Source: CAZDYI01 sp964509765 (GTDB lineage: Bacteria; Pseudomonadota; Gammaproteobacteria; Tethybacterales; Tethybacteraceae). Taken from it: a stretch of DNA of 64,000 nt. How positions within the stretch are numbered: position 1 is the first letter of the stretch; each line of letters opens with the position of its first letter. Positions 54,102 through 63,502 of the stretch are shown one piece after another. The stretch lies in contig CAZDYI010000073.1 of assembly GCA_964509765.1 (NCBI GenBank), positions 1-64,000 on the forward strand. The letters are read 5' to 3'. The translations under genes were made by a program, and so were the position numbers. Under the pieces are notes generated by a model, which saw only the letters and a list, made by a program, of their open reading frames with translations, searched no databases and was not told where the DNA came from.

Positions 54102-55540
54102 GCAAGGAAGACGCCGCAGCCGAGGCGCTGCCCGCGGAGGCCGAGGCGCACGACATCCCCGACTCGGCTATCCCGCCGCACGCGGAGTCCGAGGACCGCT
54201 CGGACCTCACCCGCGGCCCGATCGCGAGGCACCTGCGCCGGCTCGCGGTCCCGGCGTCGGTCGGCTTCTTCTTCAACGTGCTGTTCAACGTCACCGACAC
54301 GCTGTGCGCGGGCTTCTGGTCGACCGACGCGCAGGCGGCGCTGGCGTTCTCGTTCCCGCTGTTCTTCATCGTGATCTGCTGCGCGGTCGGCCTGTCGCAG
54401 GCGGCCTCCGGGCTGATCTCCCGGTCGCTCGGCGCGGGCAAGGCGATGCGCGCCCGCTACTACATCGGCCAGCTGCTCGTCTCGGTCGCGTTCGTCGGCG
54501 CCTTCGTAGCCGTCGCGGGCAACGTCATCGACCGGCCGCTGATGTCCTTCATCGGCGCCGCCGGCGATCAGCTCGAGCTCGGCCTCGACTACACGGTGTG
54601 GATCTTCAGCTTCTCGGCGCTGTTCATGCTGACGATGGTGCTGTCGGGGATCCTTTCGGCGCACGGCAACACCCACACCTTCCGCAACTGCCTGATCGCG
54701 GCCTCGCTGCTGAACATCTTCCTCGACCCGGCGCTGATGTTCGGCTGGGTCGGCCTGCCGCGGCTCGGCATGCACGGCATCGCGATCGCGACCGTGATCG
54801 CCCAGGCGCTGATGATCTGCTGGATGGTCCCGGTCGCCTACCGCCAGCGGTCGCTGCGCGGCATCAGGCCGGTGCACCTCTCGCCGCGCCGCCGCGCGAT
54901 GCGGCGCATCGCCGGGCAGGCCACCCCGCCTACCCTCAACATGGTCGCGATCAACTTCGGCTTCATCGTCAACACCTACTACCTCGCGCTCGTCGACACG
55001 ATCTCGGTTGCCTCCTACGGCATCGCGCTGCGGATCGAGCAGATGGTCCTGCTTCTGACGATCGGCCTGAACATCGGCCTGCTCGCCGTTGCCGGACAGA
55101 ACTTCGGCGCCCGCAAGCCCGCCAGGGTGCGGGAGGTGCACAGGCTCGCAAACCGCGCAGGCCTCGTGATCGTCGCCTTTGGCGCGCTGTTCATGCTCAC
55201 CGCCGGCAGGCTGATGGTGTGGCTGTTCAACCGCGAGGAGGAGGTCATCGACTACGGCTACGAGTACCTGGTGACCGCGTCGTTGATCGGGCCGTTCTAC
55301 ATAATCGCCCACAACGCGACCGCGATGCTCCAGGCAGTCGGCCGCCCGGCGATGATCGGCCCGATCGGCGCCGCGCGGCTGATCGTCATGCCGCTCATCT
55401 TCTGCTGGCTGTTCGTTGTCGTGTACGATCTCGGAACTCGGGGGGTCTGGCTGTCGCTGTTCCTCGCCAACGTGATCGCGACGGTCTTCCTCTACTTCTA
55501 CACCCGCCGGGTCCTCGACCGGACCGCGCCCGCGGCATGA
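54098..55540 (+). CDS. MATE-family multidrug/sodium antiporter 2
   Basis: The 480-residue paralog of the preceding gene has an acidic 40-residue N-terminal extension (AEALPAEAEAHDIPDSAIPPHAESEDRSDLTRG), then LRRLAVPASVGFFFNVLFNVTDTLCAGF, IFLDPALMFGWVGLPRLGMHGIAIAT and AGQNFGARKPARVRE. It starts at GTG in GTGA overlapping MATE 1. Tandem MATE genes may form one export module with broad specificity, or result from recent duplication. Confidence 0.88.
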   Translation: MSKEDAAAEALPAEAEAHDIPDSAIPPHAESEDRSDLTRGPIARHLRRLAVPASVGFFFNVLFNVTDTLCAGFWSTDAQAALAFSFPLFFIVICCAVGLSQAASGLISRSLGAGKAMRARYYIGQLLVSVAFVGAFVAVAGNVIDRPLMSFIGAAGDQLELGLDYTVWIFSFSALFMLTMVLSGILSAHGNTHTFRNCLIAASLLNIFLDPALMFGWVGLPRLGMHGIAIATVIAQALMICWMVPVAYRQRSLRGIRPVHLSPRRRAMRRIAGQATPPTLNMVAINFGFIVNTYYLALVDTISVASYGIALRIEQMVLLLTIGLNIGLLAVAGQNFGARKPARVREVHRLANRAGLVIVAFGALFMLTAGRLMVWLFNREEEVIDYGYEYLVTASLIGPFYIIAHNATAMLQAVGRPAMIGPIGAARLIVMPLIFCWLFVVVYDLGTRGVWLSLFLANVIATVFLYFYTRRVLDRTAPAA

Positions 55541-56532
55541 ATAGGAGGGAGCTGCTCAAGGCCGCGGGCCTCGCGCCGCTGCTGCCCGCACGGGCCGCCC
55601 TTGCCGACGGCGAGGAGCTCGCCCCGCTCGCTTCGGGCTTCATCGACATGATGGTCGACCGCCACGGCTTCGAGCGCGCCGAGCTCGAGGCTGCGTTCGA
55701 GGGGCTGCGCGCCAACGGCAAGGTTCTCGACCTGATCAAGCCGCCCGAGGAGGGAGGGCGCAAGTTCTACTGGGATGAGTACCGCGCCATTCACGTCACG
55801 ATCAACAAGATCGGCAACGGCGTGCTCTTCGCTGGGACCCACGAGGAGGACCTCGCCCGCGCCGAGCGGGAGTACGGCGTGCCGGGGGAGATCATCACGG
55901 CGATCATCGGCATCGAGACTCGCTACGGCGGCTACACCGGAAACTACGACAGCCTCGAGGCGATCGCGACGCTCGCGTTCGCCTACCCGCCGCGCTCCGA
56001 GTACTTCACTGGCGAGCTCGAGCAGCTGTTCCTCCATGCGCGCGAGCAGGGCATCGAGCCCGGCGGGACGCACGGATCGTACGCAGGCGCGACGGGCTAC
56101 CCGCAGTTCATGCCGACCTCGCTGCGGACCTGGGCGGTCGACTTCGACGGCGACGGCAAGGTGGACCTGTTCACCTTCTCCGACTCGATCGGCTCGGTCG
56201 CGAACTTCCTCGTCGACCACGGCTGGGAGCGCGGCTTCCCGGTCGCGTTCCCGGTGGCGCCGGGCGACGGCGCCGACCCGCAGCGGCTGCTCGACGCGGG
56301 AATAGTCCCGGCGCTGTCGGCCGGGGACTTCGCCGCGGCCGGGATGCCGGTCGACTTCGGCGAGGAGGCGCCGTTCCGCGGCAAGCTCGCGCTTATCGAC
56401 CTCGAGAACGAGGGCGGCTACGAGTACCGCGCCGGGACGATCAACTACTACGTTCTGACGCGCTACAACCGCAGCAACAAGTACGCCATGGCGGTCCTCG
56501 ACCTCGCGCGCGAGATAAGAAAGCGCGCCTAG
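55537..56532 (+). CDS. Lytic murein transglycosylase B-like
   Basis: The 331-residue protein has the MltB/SltB fold: IITAIIGIETRYGGYTGNYDSLEAIATLAFAYPPRS (catalytic Glu at about 127), GSYAGATGYPQFMPTSLRTWAVDFDGDGKVDLF and the C-terminal YYVLTRYNRSNKYAMAVLDLA. It cleaves peptidoglycan to 1,6-anhydro ends. The N-terminus, NRRELLKAAGLAPLLPARAALA, resembles a twin-arginine signal and is not the lipobox of classical MltB. It starts in ATGA overlapping MATE 2. Confidence 0.88.
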   Translation: MNRRELLKAAGLAPLLPARAALADGEELAPLASGFIDMMVDRHGFERAELEAAFEGLRANGKVLDLIKPPEEGGRKFYWDEYRAIHVTINKIGNGVLFAGTHEEDLARAEREYGVPGEIITAIIGIETRYGGYTGNYDSLEAIATLAFAYPPRSEYFTGELEQLFLHAREQGIEPGGTHGSYAGATGYPQFMPTSLRTWAVDFDGDGKVDLFTFSDSIGSVANFLVDHGWERGFPVAFPVAPGDGADPQRLLDAGIVPALSAGDFAAAGMPVDFGEEAPFRGKLALIDLENEGGYEYRAGTINYYVLTRYNRSNKYAMAVLDLAREIRKRA

Positions 56533-56542
56533 CGCCCGGCCC

Positions 56543-57526
56543 CTAGTCCCGCACCCGCCGGCCCTCGGCGTCGAACCAAAGCACGTCCGAGTCGGCCCAC
56601 TCGAGTCCGACCCGGTCGCCGACCTGGATAGGGCTCTGGCGGAAGAACCTGACGGTGAGCCCCTCGCCGGACTCGGTCTCGACGATTGCGTTGGTGTCTC
56701 CGCCAAGTCGCTCGACGTGGGTAACCGTGGCCGCGAGCCCGCCGTCGCCGACGGTTATGCACTCCGGCCTGATCCCCATTGTCCGGCCGCTGCGCTCGAG
56801 GAAGTTGATCGACGGCGCCCCGAGAAACCCGGCGACGAACCTGTTGACCGGGTCGTTGTAGAGCTCCATCGGCGTGCCGGCCTGCTCGATCACGCCCTCG
56901 TTGAGGACGACGATCCGGTCGGCGAGCGTCATCGCCTCGACCTGGTCATGGGTGACGTAGACCATCGTCGCCTCGAGCTGGCGGTGGAGCCTGGCGAGCT
57001 CGACCCTGGTGTTGATCCGCAGCGCCGCGTCGAGGTTGGAAAGCGGCTCGTCGAACAGGAACAGCTTCGGCTCGCGGACGATCGCCCGCCCGATCGCGAC
57101 GCGCTGGCGCTGCCCTCCTGAGAGCTCGGCCGGCCTGCGCCCGAGCAGCTCCTCGAGCGAGAGCATCCGCGCGGCTCCCGCGACCCGCTCCTCCACGAGC
57201 TCGCGCGGAGCGCCCTCCTGGCGCAGGCCGAGGCTCATGTTGCGCTCGACGGTCAGGTGCGGGTAGAGCGCGTAGGTCTGGAACACCATCGCGATCCCGC
57301 GCTTGGCCGGCGGGACGTGGTTTACGACCTTGCCGCCGATCGACACCGTCCCGGAGCTGACGTCCTCGAGCAGCCCGGCGATGACGCGCAGAAGGGTCGA
57401 CTTGCCGCAGCCGGACGGGCCGACGATGACGACGAACTCGCCCTCCTCGACCTCGAGGCTGATGTCCCTGAGGACCTCGGTGTCGCCGTAGGACTTGCAG
57501 ACCCGGTCGAGGGCAAGCGCGGTCAC
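56543..57526 (-). CDS. Sugar ABC transporter ATPase (MalK/UgpC family)
   Basis: The 327-residue ATPase has Walker A GPSGCGKST (about 38-46), Q-loop VFQTYALYPHLTV, signature LSGGQRQRVAIGRA and Walker B FLFDEPLSNLD. A short TOBE domain (about 240-327) follows. It is shorter than MalK (371), so part of the regulatory domain may be missing. It starts at GTG in GTGA overlapping the upstream Gfo gene and is last in a five-gene sugar operon. Confidence 0.88.
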   Translation of the reverse strand: MTALALDRVCKSYGDTEVLRDISLEVEEGEFVVIVGPSGCGKSTLLRVIAGLLEDVSSGTVSIGGKVVNHVPPAKRGIAMVFQTYALYPHLTVERNMSLGLRQEGAPRELVEERVAGAARMLSLEELLGRRPAELSGGQRQRVAIGRAIVREPKLFLFDEPLSNLDAALRINTRVELARLHRQLEATMVYVTHDQVEAMTLADRIVVLNEGVIEQAGTPMELYNDPVNRFVAGFLGAPSINFLERSGRTMGIRPECITVGDGGLAATVTHVERLGGDTNAIVETESGEGLTVRFFRQSPIQVGDRVGLEWADSDVLWFDAEGRRVRD

Positions 57527-58557
57527 GGTCCCCCTTCGCCGAGGTCGACGGCCCTGCCGGTGCGGATCGACTCGTCGGCGGCGAGGCAGACGCGCAGCGA
57601 CTGCAGCGCGTCCTGCATGTGGCGCGCAAGGTCGATGTCCTCGCGGATCGCCCGCAGGACGTACTCCTGCTCGGCGTCGCAGAGCTCCTGGTGGCCGGGT
57701 TCGCCGGCGAGGTCGATGTCCGTGTCGCCGCCGGCCGCGGAGTGCACGCGGATCATGCCGACCCTGGTGTGGCCGTCGACGTCGTCGGAGCCGTCCTCCT
57801 TGTCGGCGACGATCGACACCGCGCCGTTCGGCGAGACGATGTCCTTGACGAAGAACGCGGTCTCCGAGACCATCGGCCCCCAGGCCGCCTCGTACCAGCC
57901 GACCGAGCCGTCGGCGAACGCGACCTGGAAGTGGCCGTAGTTGTACATGTCGTCGGCGATCTCGTCCGACAGCCGAAGCCCCATGCCGCTGACCCGCACC
58001 GGCAGCGCGTCGGTGACCTGGCACATCACGTCGACGTAGTGCACCCCGCAGTCGACGATCGGCGAGGTCGTCTCCATCAGCGCCTTGTGCACCTCCCAGG
58101 TGTCGCCCGAGGACTGCTGGTTTAGGTTGAGCCGGAAGACGTACGGCCCGCCGAGCTTGCGCGCCTCCTCTATCAGCCGCACCCAGCTCGGGTGGTGGCG
58201 GAGGATGTAGCCGACCACGAGCTTGCGGCCGGTGCGCCTCGCCGTGTCTATCACGCGCTCGGCGTCCGCGACGGTCATCGCCAGCGGCTTCTCGACGAAG
58301 ACGTGCGCGCCCTGCTCCATCGCCGCGCAGGCGTACTCGGCGTGGGTGTCTGTGTAGGTAGCGACCACCGCGAGCTCCGGCTTGGTCTTCTTGAGCGCCT
58401 CGTGGAAGTCGCCGAAGTGCGGGAGGCCCTCGAGCTCGGGCGGCAGGTCGGGCTTTCCGCGCGAGACGAGAGCGGAAATTTCGCTGCCCGCCTTGCGGTG
58501 GGCGAGGGCGTGGCTCCTGCCCATGTTGCCGAGCCCGGCGACGAGGACCTTTGTCAT
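57523..58557 (-). CDS. Gfo/Idh/MocA-family oxidoreductase
   Basis: The 344-residue protein has an N-terminal Rossmann fold (VLVAGLGNMGRSHALAHRKAG, about 4-24), VVATYTDTHAEYACAAMEQGAHVFVEKPLAMT (about 67-98) and DCGVHYVDVM in the C-terminal domain. Members oxidise sugars or inositols with NAD(P). EKPLA and HxxD positions are intact. Its place inside a sugar ABC operon, between permease and ATPase, points to catabolism of the imported sugar. Confidence 0.88.
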   Translation of the reverse strand: MTKVLVAGLGNMGRSHALAHRKAGSEISALVSRGKPDLPPELEGLPHFGDFHEALKKTKPELAVVATYTDTHAEYACAAMEQGAHVFVEKPLAMTVADAERVIDTARRTGRKLVVGYILRHHPSWVRLIEEARKLGGPYVFRLNLNQQSSGDTWEVHKALMETTSPIVDCGVHYVDVMCQVTDALPVRVSGMGLRLSDEIADDMYNYGHFQVAFADGSVGWYEAAWGPMVSETAFFVKDIVSPNGAVSIVADKEDGSDDVDGHTRVGMIRVHSAAGGDTDIDLAGEPGHQELCDAEQEYVLRAIREDIDLARHMQDALQSLRVCLAADESIRTGRAVDLGEGGP

Positions 58558-59402
58558 TTGACTGCTCCTGAGGTGATGCTGCGGATCAGCTGTCGGGAGA
58601 ATATCACGTAGAGGGCGAGCACGGGAAGGATCGCCATCGACAGCGCGGCGAGCACCGCGTTCCAGTTGGTGACGTACTGGCCGATGAAGACCTGGCTGCC
58701 GAGGGTCAGCGTCTTGGTCTCCTCGGCGGGCGCGAGGATCAGCGGGAACCACAGGTCGTTCCAGATCGGGATCATGTTGAACACCGCGACGGTCGCCATC
58801 GCCGGGCGCACGAGCGGCAGGACCAGCCGGAAGAAGATCACGTACTCCGACAGCCCGTCCATCCTGCCGGCGTTCTTGAGGTCGTCGGAGACCTGGCGCA
58901 TGAACTCCGAGAGGATGAACACCGCGAGCGGCAGGCCCTGCGCGGTGTAGACGAGGACCAGCGCGGTGAGCGTGTTGACGAGACCGGTCGCGACCATCAT
59001 CTCGAGGATCGCGACCGTGCCGATCCGGATCGGGATCATGATCCCGAGCGCGAGGTATAGGCCGAGCAGCAGGTTGCCGCGGAAGCGGTACTCGGCGAGC
59101 GCGTAGGCCGCCATCGATCCGAACAGCAAAACGAAGAACAGCGAGGCGACGGTCACGACGAGCGAGTTCTGGAAGTAGAGGAAGAAGTCGCCCTGCCTGA
59201 GGACCTCCTCGTAGCCGACGAGCGAGAACCTCTCGCCGACCGGCATCCCGAGCGGGTCGCCGAAGATCGCCTTGCGCGTCTTGAGGCTGTTGATCAGGAT
59301 CACGAACACCGGGAAGAGCGCGATGAGCACGTACGTCACGAGGACCGCGTGCGCCGCGGCCGCCCGGCCGAGGTGGTCCCTTCCCTTGAGCGCCGCCGCC
59401 AT
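58554..59402 (-). CDS. Sugar ABC transporter permease (MalG-like)
   Basis: The 282-residue permease has six helices and the EAA loop DDLKNAGRMDGLSEYVIFFRLVLPLVRPAMA (about 180-210), the coupling site for the ATPase. Its start overlaps the upstream permease stop (TGATG), and its own stop overlaps the Gfo start (ATGA). Confidence 0.9.
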   Translation of the reverse strand: MAAALKGRDHLGRAAAAHAVLVTYVLIALFPVFVILINSLKTRKAIFGDPLGMPVGERFSLVGYEEVLRQGDFFLYFQNSLVVTVASLFFVLLFGSMAAYALAEYRFRGNLLLGLYLALGIMIPIRIGTVAILEMMVATGLVNTLTALVLVYTAQGLPLAVFILSEFMRQVSDDLKNAGRMDGLSEYVIFFRLVLPLVRPAMATVAVFNMIPIWNDLWFPLILAPAEETKTLTLGSQVFIGQYVTNWNAVLAALSMAILPVLALYVIFSRQLIRSITSGAVK

Positions 59403-60364
59403 CAGAACTGGTAGCGGCGCAGCCGGGTCTGGATGCCGAACAGGTAGATGCACACGCCGACGAGGATCACCGCGAACATCGCCGACGCTATCGCCGAGCC
59501 CATGTGCGAGTCGCCGAGCTGGAGCTGGAAGCCGAAGAAGGTCCGGTAGAAGAACGTCCCGAGGATGTCGGTCGAGAAGTCCGGCCCGGCGAGCGCGCCC
59601 TGGGTCGCGTAGATCAGGTCGAAGGCGTTGAAGTTGCCGACGAAGGTAAGGATCGAGACGATCCCGATCGACGGCAGCACGAGCGGCAGCTTGATCTTCC
59701 AGAACGCCGCCATGCCGCTGATCCCGTCGCACTCGCCGGCCTCGAGGATCTCTTCGGGTATCGACAGCAGCGCGGCGTATATGAGCATCATCGGGATGCC
59801 GACGAACTGCCACACCGACACTAGCGACAGGGTGACCAGCGCCGACTCCTCGCGGCCGAGCCACGGAGCGTACAGGCTCTTGAGCCCGACCGCGTCGAGC
59901 ATCGACGGCGCGATCCCCCACAGCGGCGAGAGGATCAGCTTCCAGGTGAAGCCGACGATCACGAAGCTCAGTATGGTCGGGACGAAGATCGCCGAGCGGT
60001 AGAAGGCCGCGAACCGCAGGCGCGGGCTCGAGAGGATCGCGGCGAGCGCGATCCCGATCGGGTTCTGGACCGCCATGTGGATGAGGAAGAACACGAAGTT
60101 GTTCTGCAGCGCGTTCCAGAACGCGTCGGCCCAGAGCGGCTCGCCGAACAGGGTCTCGAAGTTTGCGAGCCCGACGAAGACTCGCTCGTTTTCCACCTCG
60201 GTGTACAGCGCGAGCCGCATCGTGTTGAAGATCGGCGCGATCATGATCGCCGTGTAGACGGCGACCGCCGGCGCGAGGAACACCGCGATGTGCCACCTGA
60301 ACGGCGGCTTGCGGGCCGCGGCCCCGCCCGCGCCCTGGACGCCTTCCCGCCCAGGGCCTGCCAT
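59402..60364 (-). CDS. Sugar ABC transporter permease (MalF-like)
   Basis: The 320-residue permease opens with a glycine-rich tail and then WHIAVFLAPAVAVYTAIMIAPIFNTM. It has six helices and the EAA loop EEILEAGECDGISGMAAFWKIKLPLVLPSIG (about 215-245). It follows the binding-protein gene by 41 bases and starts the overlapping permease-permease-oxidoreductase-ATPase run. Confidence 0.9.
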   Translation of the reverse strand: MAGPGREGVQGAGGAAARKPPFRWHIAVFLAPAVAVYTAIMIAPIFNTMRLALYTEVENERVFVGLANFETLFGEPLWADAFWNALQNNFVFFLIHMAVQNPIGIALAAILSSPRLRFAAFYRSAIFVPTILSFVIVGFTWKLILSPLWGIAPSMLDAVGLKSLYAPWLGREESALVTLSLVSVWQFVGIPMMLIYAALLSIPEEILEAGECDGISGMAAFWKIKLPLVLPSIGIVSILTFVGNFNAFDLIYATQGALAGPDFSTDILGTFFYRTFFGFQLQLGDSHMGSAIASAMFAVILVGVCIYLFGIQTRLRRYQF

Positions 60365-60405
60365 GGCGCTGCCGCTTGTTAAGTGCCGCCCGGAGCGGCG
60401 TCAGG

Positions 60406-61668
60406 CTACGGCCTGTACCAGCTGTCGAGCCCGTCCTGGAGGCGCTTGCCGGCCTGCTCGGGGGTCTCGTCGCCCTTGATCACCGCGACCGAGGCGTTCC
60501 ACGTCTCGTTCTCGAGGTTGGGCGTGCCGCGCGAGAGGATCTGGTAGGTCGAGCGGATCGTCGACTCGCACTTGCCGCGCCAGGACACGAACTCCTGCGC
60601 GAGCGGGTCGGACAGGCTCACGCTGTGCTTCGACAGCGGGAAGAACCCCGGCAGCGCGTTGGCGTACAGCGCGGCGAAGTCCGGCGACGCCACCCACGAC
60701 AGGAAGGTGCGCGCCGCGTCGGCGTTCGGGCTCGCGGCGTTGAGCCCGATCGCGATGTCGGTGTGGTCCGAGATGTAGCAGGTGTCGCCCGCGCTCTTAA
60801 CCGGCGGCGGGAAGGCGCCCATCTCGAAGTCGGCCTGCGCGTTGAAGCCGGTGATCTCCCAGGAGCCCGCCGGGTAGATCGCCGCGCGGCCGAGCGTGAA
60901 CAGGTTCTGGCTGTCCGGGTAGGTCTGGGCCGAGTAGCCGTCGCCGAGGTACGGCTCCCACCTGGCGAGCTGGCGGAACGGCGCGACCCACTCATCGTCG
61001 GTGAGCTTCGAGCTGCCGGCGATCAGCGCCAGGCGGCCCTGCTCGCCCTTCCAGTAGTTCGGGCCGATGTTGTTGTAGCCCATCGTCGCGGCCTCCCACT
61101 GGTCGTTGGTGCCCATCGCCATCGGGATGTAGCTGCCGTCGTCCTTGATCCTGTCGAGCGCGGCGAAGAACTCGGACTCGGTCTTCGGCACCGAGATGCC
61201 GAGCTCCGAGAACGCGTCCTTGTTGTAGATGAAGCCGTGGATCACCGACGCCATCGGGACGCAGAATGTCGCCGAGCCGTCGTCGGTCTGCCAGGCCGAC
61301 TTCGCGACGTCGGAGAAGTTGCCCATCCCCGAGAGGCCGGAGAGGTCCGCGAGCTTGCCGTCGTCGTAGAGCGCGAGCGAGGCGTCGAAGGGCCGGCAGG
61401 TGATCAGGTCGCCCGCCGAGCCGGCCTCGAGCTTCGAGTTGAGCGCGGCGTTGTACTCGGTCGGGGCGGTCGGCGAGAACCTAACCTTGATGCCCGGGTT
61501 CTTCGCCTCGAAGGCCGGGATGATCTCGTCCTGCCACAGGGCGAGGTCGTCGTTGCGCCAGCTCTCGATCGTCAACTCCTGCGCCGTTGCGGCCGACGCG
61601 AGCGCCAGCGCGGGTGCGGCCAGCAACAGTCTGCCCAAGCCCCTGCCCGTTTCATTGCCGTTGTTCAT
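60406..61668 (-). CDS. Sugar ABC transporter substrate-binding protein
   Basis: The 420-residue family 1 binding protein has a signal peptide (about 1-29, ending ASAATAQ-E). IESWRNDDLALWQDEIIPAFEAKNPGIKVRFSP, GDLITCRPF and AAIYPAGSWEITGF follow, as in MalE/UgpB-like proteins. An AGGAG ribosome site lies 7 bases before the ATG, and the gene should be the most highly expressed of the operon. The sugar is not identifiable. Confidence 0.9.
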   Translation of the reverse strand: MNNGNETGRGLGRLLLAAPALALASAATAQELTIESWRNDDLALWQDEIIPAFEAKNPGIKVRFSPTAPTEYNAALNSKLEAGSAGDLITCRPFDASLALYDDGKLADLSGLSGMGNFSDVAKSAWQTDDGSATFCVPMASVIHGFIYNKDAFSELGISVPKTESEFFAALDRIKDDGSYIPMAMGTNDQWEAATMGYNNIGPNYWKGEQGRLALIAGSSKLTDDEWVAPFRQLARWEPYLGDGYSAQTYPDSQNLFTLGRAAIYPAGSWEITGFNAQADFEMGAFPPPVKSAGDTCYISDHTDIAIGLNAASPNADAARTFLSWVASPDFAALYANALPGFFPLSKHSVSLSDPLAQEFVSWRGKCESTIRSTYQILSRGTPNLENETWNASVAVIKGDETPEQAGKRLQDGLDSWYRP

Positions 61669-61790
61669 TGCGTTTCTCCTGTCATGACCGCCGCCCGTGC
61701 GCGGCGAAACATCTCTTGCCGCAATTGTAATAGAAAGTCACCGGCCGCCGCGTAAGACGGGGCGGCGGCCCCGAAAGAAACGCCTTCCGG

Positions 61791-62660
61791 TCAGGAGCCG
61801 GATTCGAGTTTTTTCGTCAGCTTGTCAATCCCGTCCCACGGCTTCCCCGGCAGCAGCTCGACGACGTTCTCAAGGATGTTTCGGAAGGCGGAGTTCCTTC
61901 CCTCGTCTGACAGCACCGAGATGAATTTCGGAGACAGCATGTTTCGGACGTCGTCGTCGCGCTCCCGCAATTTGTATTTGCTGAAGAGGTTCTCTTGCGC
62001 CTTCGCCTTCGTCATGCGCTTTCCGCGGCCGTGCTTGTCCTCGTACATGAAGAACATGTCCACCACGTGACGGACATCCAGTCCCTCGAACACGCGGAGG
62101 GCGTGGTCCACGTCGAAGAGGTCCCGCCTCTTGTCTCGCCCAAGCAGGGCACGGAGCTTCGTCGCGATCATTTCCTCGCGGGAAAGGGTGGGGATGGAAG
62201 CCGCGCCGGAGAACCAGGGATTGTCGACGGCAAGCCGCAGCTTGCAGGTCGGGTCGAAGGCCACCCTCTCGCTTGTGTTGATCTCGACCTTCAGCTTGAT
62301 CGGATCGGCGCCGTCCTCCGCGGCCTTGACGCGGAAGATCATCTTCGGGGCGATGGTGCTCGGCACGAACTTGGCCATGCCCAGCCAGGACTCGAGCACG
62401 TCGCGCAGCTCCGACGCGAAGGTGCCGTCCGAGGGAGCCACGGTGCACACCAGGTCGATGTCCTCGGAGTACCGGAACGGCTCCGGGAAGTGGAGCTTGT
62501 TCAGGGCGGTTCCGCCGCGAATCCGCAACGTTTTGCTGAGGATCTCGTTGGAGAAAATCACGACCAGGGCGCGGCAGATGATCAGGTCCTGCTCAACCTT
62601 GGCGCCTTCCCTCCACGGGACAGCCTTGCGCCAGTCTTCGATGTGGGCAGCCGGAATCAT
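61791..62660 (-). CDS. AbiEii-type nucleotidyltransferase toxin
   Basis: The 289-residue protein has the type IV toxin AbiEii/DUF1814 motifs: RIRGGTALNKLHF (48-58), the catalytic RYSEDIDL (63-70), KLKVEINT, and RDKRRDLFD. Related toxins such as MenT transfer nucleotides to tRNA acceptor ends; AbiEii was first described as a GTP-binding abortive-infection toxin. The gene starts in an ATGA overlap with the antitoxin gene. Its composition is close to the core genome. Confidence 0.82.
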   Translation of the reverse strand: MIPAAHIEDWRKAVPWREGAKVEQDLIICRALVVIFSNEILSKTLRIRGGTALNKLHFPEPFRYSEDIDLVCTVAPSDGTFASELRDVLESWLGMAKFVPSTIAPKMIFRVKAAEDGADPIKLKVEINTSERVAFDPTCKLRLAVDNPWFSGAASIPTLSREEMIATKLRALLGRDKRRDLFDVDHALRVFEGLDVRHVVDMFFMYEDKHGRGKRMTKAKAQENLFSKYKLRERDDDVRNMLSPKFISVLSDEGRNSAFRNILENVVELLPGKPWDGIDKLTKKLESGS

Positions 62661-63502
62661 TCTTCGAAGTCATTCTCGCGGCGAACCACGACCTTCCACT
62701 TAGGGTCGCGGACTATGGGTTCCCTCACGAACCCCGGAGGCATCCGCAGCTCCTCCGGGTACATCTCAATCCAGGCCGACTTGCCTCTCTTCTGGAGCAC
62801 TTCGTGCATAAGACTAGCCTGCCCGGCAAACCCAAGAAGGTCCATCATGTGCCCGGCGCGCTGGACGGCAGAGCGCTCTACGAGCCCTGAGAGATGCGCC
62901 AGCAGTTCGGGATCGACCTGGCCGCCGAGGTCGTTGAGGACCGTTCCGTGGTGTTCCTGGCCTCCGGTGCCCTTGCGGAAACGGAACAGGTCCAGGACGG
63001 TGAGCTCCACAGAAGAAACCCGCATGGTGCCCGACCTCGTCTTGCGCTTGATGATCCCGTCGCTGAGCATGTCGACGTCCTTGCGGAAATAGAAGTCCAC
63101 CGGGACTCCTCCGCTCATGAAGTCCGAGGTCCTCGCCGACGTGACAACCTGGTGCCGGAACACGGCATGGTGCGTTGCGCCGTGGTAAGCCCCGGCCCTT
63201 AGCAAGCCCACGTAGTACGGGACGCGCATGTGGCGCATCAGGTCATCGAGGTACCATTCGACCGGCGGCGCGCCCCAGTCCATGTAGTTCTCGGGCACGG
63301 CTACGTAGAAGCCGCGCTTCGGGCTGATCAGCCGGTTCTGCCCCAGCAGCCTTTCTGCGGCGCCGAGGAAGGCGCCGAGGGTGACTCCGTGCTCCTCCTC
63401 GAGCTCAGCAAAAGGGAAGGCTACCTTTCCGCGAGCTGCCGAGCGGAGGATCTTCGCCGCCAGCGGCGAATTCAGGTCGATGTCGTAAAGCTCGTTCTTC
63501 AT
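62657..63502 (-). CDS. AbiEi-type antitoxin / transcriptional regulator
   Basis: The 281-residue protein has an N-terminal winged-helix region and the AbiEi C-terminal domain: YYVGLLRAGAYHGATHHAVFRHQVVTSAR, then VDFYFRKDVD and MRVSSVELTVLDLFRF. AbiEi antitoxins bind and repress their own promoter and counter AbiEii. Antitoxin-first order and the four-base overlap match known AbiE operons. The upstream region is AT-rich. Confidence 0.8.
   Translation of the reverse strand: MKNELYDIDLNSPLAAKILRSAARGKVAFPFAELEEEHGVTLGAFLGAAERLLGQNRLISPKRGFYVAVPENYMDWGAPPVEWYLDDLMRHMRVPYYVGLLRAGAYHGATHHAVFRHQVVTSARTSDFMSGGVPVDFYFRKDVDMLSDGIIKRKTRSGTMRVSSVELTVLDLFRFRKGTGGQEHHGTVLNDLGGQVDPELLAHLSGLVERSAVQRAGHMMDLLGFAGQASLMHEVLQKRGKSAWIEMYPEELRMPPGFVREPIVRDPKWKVVVRRENDFEE

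Noticed and set aside
53537..55312. A 591-codon open frame antisense to the MATE genes
   Set aside because: Asp/Arg/Glu-rich shadow of membrane-protein codons, with no ribosome site or homology.
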